Positions 33,958 to 44,680 of a stretch of 64,000 nt of DNA are shown in pieces. Position 1 is the stretch's first letter, and each line of letters starts with the position of its first letter. The position numbers and the translations under genes are program-made. Source of the stretch: Primula veris (Eukaryota; Streptophyta; Magnoliopsida; Ericales; Primulaceae); the NCBI GenBank assembly GCA_963682055.1, contig OY821745.1:26533342-26597341 (forward strand), read 5' to 3'. The notes beneath the pieces were generated by a model. The model ran no database searches and had not been told where the DNA came from. It was given only the letters and a program-made list of their open reading frames with translations.

Positions 33958-35695
33958 TAGTATCTAACTATCTATCACCCCTCGTGCTGAAGAAACATTA
34001 AAGTATAAGGATCTGATTATGTCACCTCATACTTTTTATGTTACATGCTTGCTCTCTTTATACTGGACACTTGGTCTTCTAAATTATCGAAACTTGGAGG
34101 ATTAAGTTCACAATTGACATGCCTGTGGTATCCTAAAGAAAAAACCACCAGGTTTAATCTAAATTATTTCTAAACTTGCAAGTGTTGGAAAGAATCCAGA
34201 TTAGAAGCCAATTGTCAAACATTCGATATCTTTGCCTGCTCAGGATTGTCATTCCTCTGAGAGAAATTTGACCACTGTCAGGATTAGTCATCTTTGGGGG
34301 TTTCGCTCGGGGAAAACTTAATGCAATGGATGAAAACGCAAGCACCCTCTGTGTATTTGTGTGTTTCGTGTAGAAAGCCGTACACTTTAAAGTGAGTATT
34401 CTATATGTACTCCCAATAGACTAAGCTAACGTTACAATTTTTGGTATATTACCTCATGTCACCTTTTCTAGTGCTTGCTCTTTTTCTGTTGATGTCAGTG
34501 AGTAAGCTCATGCTGATAAATCTTACTCCGTTGTCTTGTTTTAGTCCGACTTTTGATCTCTTTCTTACAAATGTATCTCATTTGCAGTTAAGACTCATCA
34601 CAGACGGACTCATCTCAGTCGTTTAACTTGAGACCACATGCACATAAATCGACAACCCAGATGCGTAGTTGCGACTGGCCTGGTATTACCCGTGTAGACA
34701 CCTGCATTCTTGGAAAGAATTGCTCGACTTGGTATTTAAAAGGCAAGCGCACACATGATAAATTTTATGGCACTCTGAAAGTCATGACCGCACGATAGCG
34801 CAAATGTTTTATGCCTACCATTATTCCTTAATGGGATTTTGGAGACTCTTGTCACATCTACATTTCTATTCAATTAACCTGGAGAATATTGTTTAATAAT
34901 TATTATTTTTATAAGAATGTGGGTTTTATTTTTAGTCTCAGCATTGTGGTTATATTTTTTGACAAATGACCAGTATATGCACTCTGATCTGGCGTATGAT
35001 TTAATAATTAAAAACTTTCTCAGTGCTTTGTTAGGCAGTTGTTCTCAATTTTCTCTTTTCACCTTTCATCATTTACTGGGTTTGTTTGGTTACATCTTGC
35101 CAACTATATTTTTGGATTATCTGGCCTGGAAAAATAGAATTATTTTGTTGGATTAAATCGTCTTTGTTCTTCTTATATAAGTCAAATTCCCAAACGATGG
35201 CTTTGATGCTCCTTGTCAATCTTGCCACTTCATTTTGTAAAAGATTTGTAGCTTACAAGACGTAAAAGAAAAGCCAATAATTCGAGCTCCCAAGTTCTCA
35301 GTAAACAAACCCATGATAACAAATTAGCCCAGTATTTTTAAAAGCGGCAATGATCAAAATTTTCCATTAGATGTATCATATTTACTAAAAACACATGCCA
35401 AATTATTTCTTTTTGAAAACACACGTATCCTTTTAAGATTTCATATTCATTTCGATAAACCCCATTTCATTTTTCCCGAAATCAATTCCCAATTTTTCAG
35501 ATTTTCATGTTTTTAGAAAACTTTATGCGTACCATTTTTTTATAGGAAAATCCCAAATAAGCGTCACTTTTCAAACAAAAAATACCATGCAACTCATTTT
35601 ACTCCCAAATAAGGTATATATTTTACTAGTTATTTTACTAAATCCCAAATATATTTTAGTATCCCAAATATACCATCAAAACCAAAAAATTGTGA
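33958..35695. other. Intergenic, no gene seen
   Basis: The region downstream of the MEE44-like gene. It should hold the gene's polyadenylation site, which I could not place. No coding frame resembles a protein. Confidence 0.5.
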
Positions 35696-36061
35696 GAGCA
35701 TCCACAATAGTTGTGTTAATTTTAACAATATTAACTTTGACACATCATCATTTAATTGCATGTTAAATGACACGTATCTAACTTAAATTTAACATTCACG
35801 TTAGTGTATTAACTTAACAAAGTTATTTAATTTTAATTAAAATTAATATAGGAACTACAATAAGGGTAGTTGAAATAATTCACGTTTTTGTTATTTTGTC
35901 ACATCATCAATTAACAATATTAAAAACATTGTTATCTTTAACAATTTTTTTAACATCTGCAAAGATAACACATATTTAACATAACTAATGAAGTCAAAAA
36001 AATGCATTGTTAACTAACTATTTTAGTTAATAATATAAATAACAACACTATTGTAGATGCT
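35696..36061. mobile_element. MITE with GAGCATCCACAATAG-type ends
   Basis: The left end GAGCATCCACAATAGTTGTG and the right end CAACACTATTGTAGATGCTA are inverted repeats of about 18 bp. This terminus (GAGCATCTCCAATAG-like) is widespread among plant MITEs. The interior is AT-rich and repeats TTAACAATATTAA in both orientations. The target duplication is not clear. Confidence 0.7.
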
Positions 36062-36099
36062 ATTATATTTAATATACTCTACTATTTTTTTTAAGGGGC

Positions 36100-38090
36100 A
36101 ATTAACATAAACACACTCTATACCCATTATATTAACAAAAATATACACTCAAAAGTTAAATTATCAAAAACATAGTTTCAATTAATAATTAATAAAAAAA
36201 ACAAAAAACGAATTTATCCCTCCCAGTCTATTTCCTCTCTATCTCCTCCTCTCACACTCTCTCTCTCCTCATTCTCTCTCCTTCGATCTCTCTCCTCGTC
36301 CTTCTCCACTCTCCGATCTCCCATCCTTCTTCTCTCTTTCCGAACCTCTCCTCATTCTCCCTTTATTTTTTCGATATTTTTCTTCTCCTCGCTCTCTCTT
36401 CCGTGGAGATTGAGACGGACACATCTGTCGGAATGGACGGCGAGTGTATAGAGCGAGCTCAAAAACTCGAGTTTGATGTCGACGGAGATGCGGTCGTCAA
36501 ATGAGAGACCCACGACGACGACGTTGTGGTTCGAGATCGGAGGACGGGTAAGAGTTTTCGATCTTTTTCTTCTCCTCGCTCTCTCTCCGATCTTCCTATT
36601 CCGTGGAGATTGAGACGGACATATCTGTCGGAATGGACAGCGAGGGTATAGAGCGAGATCGAAAACTCGAGATTGATGTCGACGGATATGCCGTCGTCAA
36701 ATGAGAGGCCCACGATGGCGACGTAGTAGTTCGAGATCGGAGGACGGGTAAGAGTTGAATTTGTTAATTAGTATATAATGTTGAAAAATAAGTGTATGAA
36801 TTACGTGAATTAAGGGTATGGAGTTGAAAATTATTTGAATTACGTAAATTAGGATATGAATTATTTAAATTGGGATATAAAATTTGAAAATAAGGCTGAA
36901 CTTTACGAATTAGTATATGAACTTTTGAAATAAATGTATGAAAAATACAAATTAGGGTATGAACTTTTGAAATAAGTGTATGAACTTTTAGGATAGAGGT
37001 ATGAAAATTACAAATTATGATATGGACTTTTAAAATAAGGGTATAAACTTTTAGAATAAGGGTATGAAATATACAAATTAGGCTATGAACTTTTGGGTAT
37101 ATTTTTGTTAATTAGAAATTTTTGGGTATGTTTTTGTTAATTAGTTTCAAAAGTTGTATGTTTTGTTAATTTATATTTTACTGCTTTTGAAACTAAATTA
37201 ACAAAAACATACCCAAAAAATTCTAATTAACAAAAATATACCCAAAAGTTCATACCGTAATTTGTATATTTCATACCATTATTCTAAAATTTCATACCCT
37301 TATTTCAAAAGTTCATACCCTAATTTGTATTTTTTATACCTTTCTTCCAAAAGTTCATACCCTTATTTCAAAAATTTATAGCCTAATTTGTATTTTTCAT
37401 ACACTTATTCCAAAAGTTCATACCCTTGTTTCAAAAGTTCATATTTTGATTCGTAGATTTCATCCTTATTTTCAAAGTGCATAACTCAATTTACATAATT
37501 CATATAGTTACTTACATAATTTTCAACTTCATACATTTGATTCACTTAATTTATAAACTTATTTTTCAATATTATACACTAATTAACAAATCCAACTCTT
37601 AACCGTCTTCCGATGTCGAACTACTAAATCGTCGTCGTGGACCTCTCGTTCGACGACCGTATCTCCGTCTACATCAATCTCGAGTTTTTGACCTCGCTAT
37701 TTACCCTCACCGTCCATTCCGACAGATGAGTCTGTCTCAATCTTTACGGAAGAGAGAGATCGGAGAGAGAGAGAGTAGAAGAAAAAATATTGGAAAAATA
37801 AAGAGAGGACGAGAAGATAGATCGGAAAGAGAGAACGAAGATTATAGATCGGAGATAATGAGAAGAAGGATGAGATATATCGGAGTGAGAGATAAAATGG
37901 AGAGAGAGATTGGAGAGATTGTGAGAGAAGAAGGGGGTAAAAGAAGAGAGAGAGAGAAAATATATTGAGAGAAATAAATAATATTTTTTATTTTTTATTA
38001 ATTATTAATTAAATGTATATTTTTAATAATTTAACTTTTAAACGTTTGTTTTTATTAATATATTATAGATAAATTTATCTTTAAGTTCGT
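36100..38090. mobile_element. Long foldback element, about 0.9-1.0 kb inverted arms
   Basis: The sequence 36110-37155 is repeated in reverse complement at about 37175-38080. Examples are TCTGTCGGAATGGACGG (36427) against CCGTCCATTCCGACAGA (about 37711), and GGGTATGTTTTTGTTAATT (37123) against its complement at about 37197. The centre is at about 37165. Both outer parts are CT/GA-rich tracts. The left arm has an extra direct duplication of about 200 bp (copies starting near 36400 and 36601) that the right arm lacks. Very long inverted arms with no transposase suggest a MULE-type or foldback transposon. Open frames in it are by-products of the GA tract. Exact ends and target duplication are undetermined. 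Confidence 0.75.
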
Positions 38091-39946
38091 GTAATTCACA
38101 ATAACTCAGGGGGTCCTAGGTGTATTTTCTTTAGTATTTTTCTCTCAAAATGCGAACTTTGAAGTTTACATAAATAAATAGTGTTTATTTTGTATAAGTC
38201 AAATTCGCGTAAACAAGGTACCATTTGATCTCAATTTATCTCATAAAGATCATCAATTCTACAGTATAACGTTGTTAATTAAGATCTTTTTCATAATTTA
38301 CTATCCCATTTTAATGGATGTTACTATTATATAGCTACTAAGCTAGTGTCTAACCTGTTAAAAAATATTCATAACCTTTAATTCATTTGGTATCGTCATA
38401 TTATTTATAATTGCGCTCTATTTGAATGTCAATTGGATTTAATTTTCCTTGTATTATACTATTATTTTCCAGTTATGATTTATGCCAACTAACTGTTTGA
38501 TAAATTGCCTTTTAGGTTTTTTTTCCTTATACTGTATATGTCTCTATTGATTGTATATATCATGTGGACTGTTTTTATATGGATTAGTTGTTGAATCTAG
38601 GTCTTGCAATTAAAAAAAATGGACTTTGTTTGAAATAATAAGCTCACCCATTTTAATTAATTTTTTTTACTATTTAGACCACTTTAAAGTTAGGTTACTG
38701 CTATTCTTAAGCTCCGTTTGGAAACAAAATCTCTGGAATACTTTTTTAGGTTTTACGTTTTTATAAAAATCACGGGGTGTTGGAAAGTCGGATTATTTAG
38801 CTATCTAAAAGCAGATTTTTATGCCAAAAAAGCTATAACAAAAGCTGATTTTCAGCTAGAAAATCTGTTGACAAACAGAGCTTTAGTACTGAGAAAGTGA
38901 GAAGTAGTGAGATTTTTTGGCAGATGTCGAAAAGTATACTTTTTTTTATTCACTATCATGTATAAACGGTCGCATAGCACAATACTTTTGAGACAAAAAC
39001 TCTATATTCTTTTATGTGGGAATTTTAATTGAAATTCACTTCCTTTCCATGTTATCGTAATTATCCAGAACCTTTTGTACTCAGTTATACGATAGATAAC
39101 TGTTAGTACTAATTTACTATTATGAGTTAAGAACTTAAGAGTGGGCAAGTTTGACAAACACAAAAAAGTATCTCTTTTTTTTTTGTAATTTCACTATTAT
39201 GTATGTTACCTTGAATCGCATTTCAAACTATACTGTATGATTTTAACCTGCTTTACACTAATATCAACTACCCTGTAGTACAACAATATGTATATTTACT
39301 AATTTAAGGGTTTACTTGTTCATTCTCATTAAAAGAACATGTGTTTATGCTTTAAGATGCAACCGCATGATTTTTGGAATTGAAATATGATAATTAGTTG
39401 GAGTTATATCATCCTTTGGATTTCAGTGCTTTCTGATCTTAAGCGTTAAGTTGAGTACAAAGCTTACATTGTCAAATTTCATTGTGAGTTCAATACTTGC
39501 CGTTCATTTTGGGTTTCTTATATTAATAATTGATAGTGATATGCGGACTTGTAATTTATTCTCCTGCACGTTTGATTGGCTTCTTTCTTTTTATATATTT
39601 CGCCAATCACTTTTTAAGTTTAACTACTTTTACGTTAGATACTCAGCTTATTGCTTTTCACTACTTTGACATTGACTTTTTTCAGTATATAACCTTGTCT
39701 TTGTTCTCCTCCATTATGAAATCAAATAAGTTGTTGGAATTCATATCATCTTTCTGCATTCTGTTAAATGTTGAATATTGTATGTGTGTATGGTATTTAT
39801 TATGCATAACAGTTAAATTACAGTTCTTATCGACAGATAATCATTTTAAATTTTAGTATTTGACTTTCTCCTTTGGGTTCCTCCTGAAAATTACAGATAG
39901 TGATACTCGTTTAAGCGTGTTCTTAGGCAAAGCTCTCAAACATATA
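38091..39946. other. Intergenic, upstream of the plastid membrane protein gene
   Basis: AT-rich, with one Tourist-like MITE (38710-38882). The last few hundred bases must hold the promoter and leader of the gene at 39947. No unique TATA box can be chosen with confidence. Confidence 0.5.
38710..38882. mobile_element. Tourist/PIF-like MITE with TTA target duplication
   Basis: It starts AGCTCCGTTTGGAAACAAA and ends TTGACAAACAGAGCT, inverted ends of about 11 bp. TTA flanks both sides (38707-38709 and 38883-38885), the duplication typical of PIF/Harbinger elements. About 173 bp, non-coding. Confidence 0.62.
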
Positions 39947-40915
39947 ATGACATCTCTTCTCCAGCACTCAACCATCTCAACTCTTTGTACCAGTCAAAGA
40001 CACTCTAAGATCCCCAAATCATCGGTTCACACTAATCCACTTTTTGCGCGCACCTTTTACCGTAAGTCTATTTTTCATTCCCCTATTTCCTGTTCAAATT
40101 TGCCATTCGAATCCTTGCCTGCCAAATTCTCTTCCAATGATGACATGGCGGACAAATACCTAACTAAAACCTCCAACATCTTCGAAAACCTCAGCTCTAC
40201 CAAAACCGATGAAACCCCTTTAGCCACTGAGAGCTCGCCACCTGTAGCACCTCAGTACCTTAAATTGCCTATGTGGCTTGCGGGCCCTGTTCTCCTTCTC
40301 ACCACAGGAATGGCCCCCACACTATGGCTACCCATTTCATCAGTCTTTCTTGGGCCCAATATAGCTAGTCTACTCTCCTTAACGGGACTTGACTGTATAT
40401 TTAACCTCGGTGCGTATCTGTTCCTTCTCATGGCGGATGCTTGTGCCCGCCCAAAAAGCCCAAACCAACCTTGTATTAGCAAACCTCCCCTTAGTTACAA
40501 ATTTTGGAACTTATTCGCGACGATAACAGGCTTTATTGTCCCTTTGGTTATGCTACTTGTGTCTCAGAAGGGCTTGTTCTTCCAACCTCAACTCGCGCCT
40601 ATTTCCTACGCCGTTTTATTGGGCCCGTATTTTCTGCTTCTCTTCATTCAGATGGTGACAGAAATGCTGATCTGGCACTGGAAATCGCCAGCATGGCTGG
40701 TGACCCCGGTAATATACGAAGGGTATCGTATATTGCAGTTAATGAGGGGAATAAAGCTTGGGATAGAGATTAATGCGCCTGTTTGGGTGTTGCATACGAT
40801 TAAGGGGCTCGTGTGTTGGTGGGTATTGATACTATGCGTGCAGCTCATGAGAGTTGCTTGGTATACGGGGTTCACTGCTCGAGATCGCCAATTACAGGTG
40901 TCATTTACCGATTAG
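39947..40915 (+). CDS. Plastid-targeted multi-pass membrane protein of unknown function (322 aa)
   Basis: This is one uninterrupted frame of 322 codons. I chose the ATG at 39947 because it opens a typical chloroplast transit peptide (MTSLLQHSTISTLCTSQRHS, rich in Ser, Thr and basic residues up to about residue 60). The frame stays open for 29 more codons upstream, but that part looks like leader. After a Ser/Thr/Glu-rich linker come about five hydrophobic segments near residues 107-136, 138-163, 185-208, 217-243 and 279-308. Short polar loops carry NAPVW and the aromatic WHWKSPAW. The C-terminus TARDRQLQVSFTD is polar. It resembles conserved but uncharacterised plant plastid membrane proteins; I cannot name the family safely. 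A thylakoid or envelope location is inferred. It is intronless, unlike both neighbours. Confidence 0.85.
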   Translation: MTSLLQHSTISTLCTSQRHSKIPKSSVHTNPLFARTFYRKSIFHSPISCSNLPFESLPAKFSSNDDMADKYLTKTSNIFENLSSTKTDETPLATESSPPVAPQYLKLPMWLAGPVLLLTTGMAPTLWLPISSVFLGPNIASLLSLTGLDCIFNLGAYLFLLMADACARPKSPNQPCISKPPLSYKFWNLFATITGFIVPLVMLLVSQKGLFFQPQLAPISYAVLLGPYFLLLFIQMVTEMLIWHWKSPAWLVTPVIYEGYRILQLMRGIKLGIEINAPVWVLHTIKGLVCWWVLILCVQLMRVAWYTGFTARDRQLQVSFTD

Positions 40916-42646
40916 TTGATGAACGTGAAGAAATCAAAGATTGGTATTAGTTATTAATTGTGTAAATGTGGGCTGATTAATACCCCACTTGATTCGCTAT
41001 ATATAAATTGTGCAGTCTTGTATATGGTTATTTTTAAAGAAATATTGTAACGAATATTGAATAGCAAAACATGTCCATAGATAATATAGATTCAAAGACT
41101 TTTGAAATATATGTAGTTTCTTGGTTGTAATATCAGATGAATCAAAAGTGAGTAAATGATGGGGGTATGTTTGGCAGCTTTTTTAAGTTTACTACGTAGA
41201 CTGCACACGAGGCTACAAAAAATGTTTATTTCATTCAACTTATTGTGTTTCAAGTTAGAAATACAGCGAAAGCATTTTAAGGTGGTTAACCAAATCAAGT
41301 ACAACTTCTGAGAAGAAAACAGTTAAAGGTCGCGGTAACTTGAAGTTGGTTTTGTTTGCAGCTTTTAAACAAATAATTTAGATGTTTTGGCCTTGAGAAA
41401 AACAGAGCTCATCCAGTTAAAAGTTTTTTAGGCCAAATCATCGTAAGAGTATGTCTTATAGAGGATCCATCAAATTATTGAAACATTTAAGTACAATTGT
41501 ACAAGATATGAGCTTAAAAACTTCAAAAATCTAGGCCATAGTATCTTTTTTGTTACTTCTGCTTGGTTTCCCAACTAAAGGTGCTTTAACAGTTATATAT
41601 GTATATATACACACACTGCATCTGGGCATGAGCACATGACATGGTGATAGTTAACAATTGTAAAGGAACTTAAAAAAACCTTGAATAAGTTGGTTTTGCT
41701 TTCACCATATCTGTGTTAAACCCACTTAAAGATTATATTTATTCTGTCCATTCTTTTGCCTTTTACCTTTATTGACGTTCTCATCTCTTGGATCTTACAA
41801 TCTGTTTAATTGCATAATTTTTCTTTAGTTAAAGTTGTTCATATCAGTGGACAACTTGTTTATGTCACACTTATCCTTTTGTGAAAAGCAAAAAGAAGCT
41901 TATGTTTGCATGATAATAATTTTGGCAACTTAATGCCCCTAATAAAAAAAGTCTATCGGTAGCTTTCACCAGATTATTAATATTCTTAGTTCCAACCATA
42001 ATTTTAAGCAATCCAGCTACAAAGCCCTGGCAGTTGTGTACAAGTTGGTAATCTTTTAATTTGAATACACTGCTGATATACAATCAAGTAAACTATTGTT
42101 TGGTAAAAATTTGTACAGAAATTTACTCACGGATAGGGATAGTTTCATCTACATATAATTATTTGCACACACCTTCATATATTTTTGCACTACAATCCTT
42201 GTGAGAAGATTAATTAAAAAAAAATGCAATTTTATCTTTTAACGTTTTTTGTTTTAATTCCGCTCATAATGAATGTATGGAGGGGTACAACTAGGGTCTA
42301 CATATCATTTTCCCGTTGGGTTTACTTAAAAAGTCAGCATTATGAATCATTTCACCTTGATGTTTATTTTCTAGATTTTGGTTTTTCCTTATTCGTTGAT
42401 TTTTGTTTTTCCTTATTCGTTGATTTTTGTTTAAAGAAAATGACTGGGTTAGGTATAATAAAACGTCAAACCCCATCACTACTTCTCTAGATCTGGACTA
42501 CCTATATAGAAAGTATATAAAAATCAGAGATACCACTTTGGATATGTGGTGTTTTGTGTAAGCACTAGTTTTAAAGGAAAGCACTATTAATTAAAAAAAA
42601 TACTGGCATATTCTCTTAATCTTATTTGCTACGTATTTGTGCTCCA

Positions 42647-42801
42647 CACTATAAAATAATATTTGATTTAGTAAGAATCAAAAGTTGTCACAAACCTGTC
42701 ACTAATTTAAAAAGTTGTCACAAATCTGTCGCAAATTGACTAAACTGTCATAAAGTCGTCACAAAACCGTCGCTAATAAGCTCGTAACAAAAAATAGCGT
42801 A
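42647..42801. mobile_element. Truncated CACTA-type MITE, same family as 7250-7441
   Basis: It starts CACTATAAAATAATATTTG, then carries GTTGTCACAAATCTGTCGC and CCGTCGCTAATAAGCTCG, the reverse complement of the interior of the element at 7250-7441. The far CACTA end is missing. It is the second copy of this family in the window, in opposite orientation. Confidence 0.65.
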
Positions 42802-43024
42802 ATTAATCCGTCTCATTCTACGTCTCTGTTCAGTCCGTCTTTATGCTTTTTTCGTTCTGAAAATTTAAACTAAGTAAAGATTTTCTAAGTTCCAAAATTA
42901 ATCTTTTAGAAATGCATACACAATTTCACTAGCACTATTGTTTCAAAAATGAATCATAATTTATTTAGTTAGGAGAAAATAAAAATCTATAGTAATATAT
43001 ATAGCATAAAGTTTCAATATAGTA

Positions 43025-43258
43025 TTTCCTCCGTTATTATTTAATTGCTTATTATGAAACTACGTGCAATTTTGACCGGTCAAAAATTTGTATCAAAATT
43101 GTCGGGATGAAAATTTTAAAAGTTGATTATATAGTTCAAATGTTAAATTTTTTGATTAGATTTTAAAAAAAATCATTTCGACAATTTTGCTATAAGTTAT
43201 AAGTCGGTCAAAATTACACGTAATTTCGTAGTGAACAATTAAATGAGAACGGAAGAAG
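43025..43258. mobile_element. Stowaway-like MITE
   Basis: The ends TTTCCTCCGTTATTATTTA and AAATGAGAACGGAAGAAG are inverted and resemble the Stowaway terminus CTCCCTCCGTTCC. TA lies at both borders. GTGCAATTTTGACCGGTCAA and its partner TCGGTCAAAATTACACG are inner inverted repeats. A relative lies at 63398-63676. Confidence 0.65.
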
Positions 43259-43654
43259 TATCAGTTATTCAAAGTATTACTTTGCCCAAAATAGTCATTG
43301 ACATTATTAGAAATAAATAGCCGTTTAGGCCCCAATTTATTTACTTTTCAAATCCAGCCCCCGTATTCTTCTATCTTAGTTCCGCCACTTGACAAAACTT
43401 TAAATATAATTTTTGACATATGATTAAATACATATAAAAGGATAAAGGATGTCATCAATAAAATAAAAAATAAAAAAACTAGAATTTTGCTAAAATGCAA
43501 CCGTTACAATATAGAACTAAGCTTTCCCCCCCTACCCCAAAACAGGTTCATTATTGATTACCATCCTTGTATTCCTCTATTGGCACACGGTGGCCAAAGT
43601 AAAACTCAACGCCTCGGAACGGTTGTTGTGAAGAATAATTAAGCAAAAAATTGT

Positions 43655-43740
43655 ACCATAGGAGAGTTTCGAACATGTGACCTATAGTTAGTTGATGTGC
43701 ACTTGTACCACTATACTATTGAGCTTACAACCAAATATAA
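43655..43740 (-). repeat. tRNA-derived head, probable SINE, reverse strand
   Basis: Read on the - strand the sequence contains TAGTATAGTGGTACAAG, like the tRNA D-arm / A box, and 50 bases later GTCACATGTTCGAAACTC, like the T-arm / B box of a polymerase III promoter. The acceptor stem does not pair well, so this is not a working tRNA gene but a tRNA-derived SINE or tRNA relic. The tail was not delimited. Confidence 0.5.
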
Positions 43741-44494
43741 AAGGGCTATAACTATATTTAACTCTAAATTTTAAAAATTATATGTATAAAAAAAATATTT
43801 TGAAAAATTTTGGGGTGACGGCGGCACCACTCGCCCCCCTAAATCCGCCCCTGTTCGCACACATCGCGCCACCTTATTTATTTACTCTTTTAAATAAAAG
43901 CCCGTTTTGAAGAAAGTTTATCCACTCCGGGTAAAGATCCATTTGCCAAAACAAAAACGATCATTTCCGCTCGACACCGCATCATCCTTTTTCGGCAGTC
44001 AAAGTATCATGATAATGGTTTTGCAATAAAGAATGTCCTTTTACTAACCCATTTCCATTTTGAATCATCCAATGCTAGTATATACGACTAAACTCCATAT
44101 TTTACTTAAAAAAAAAAAAAATTGAAACCAATTCTTATCAATTATCATTGTCCATTATAGTATTATATACTACTTGAATAGAATAAATAGCGTAATAATG
44201 GCTGCCTTATTCCTACACTTATTGCCACACTAATAGATGCTGAAACGTAATTGTAACAAATTCGTTTACAATTGAACATGTTTGATGAAAATGTGTTTTG
44301 AAATTGATGACGTGATTAGTGTGTATGGTTATTGTTATCGGAATAATAAATTATATATATATATATAGATAAAGGATAAAATATTAAATAATGGAATTTA
44401 ACAGCTGAGTGACAACATGCAGAACTAAATATAGCAAACAAAAGTGTACAGTTTACTCCATACAACACAAGTATACATACAACAGGAGTAGCAT

Positions 44495-44536
44495 TTATAT
44501 ACAATACAATACAATACAATACAATACAATACAATA
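44495..44536. repeat. (CAATA)n microsatellite in the VAP27 leader or promoter
   Basis: Eight near-perfect ACAAT units lie 50 to 90 bases upstream of the VAP27 start codon. They probably lie in the 5' untranslated region or core promoter. Another, shorter CAATA run occurs at 60660-60680. Confidence 0.85.
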
Positions 44537-44588
44537 AAAGTATTTAACTGTACAACTCCACTAATCTCTCTCTAAAATCTCAGGAAAA

Positions 44589-44647
44589 ATGAGCACAGGA
44601 GATCTCCTTAGCTTAGATCCTCAGGAACTTCAATTCCCTTGTAACTA

Positions 44648-44680
<33 letters not shown>

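Larger units (their letters stand above)
40916..44494. other. Intergenic, transposon fragments, no gene seen
   Basis: Between the plastid protein gene and the VAP27 gene there is no coding region. It contains a 24-bp tandem duplication near 42385-42435 (TTCCTTATTCGTTGATTTTT units), three MITE-like elements and a SINE-like head (listed separately). Near 43810-43853 is a hAT-like end reading AAATCCGCCCCTG, without a matching left end. Confidence 0.5.

Noticed and set aside
37726..37968. Open frame of 80 codons rich in Arg, Glu and Ser
   Set aside because: It is a translation of the GA-rich part of the foldback element; composition alone explains it.
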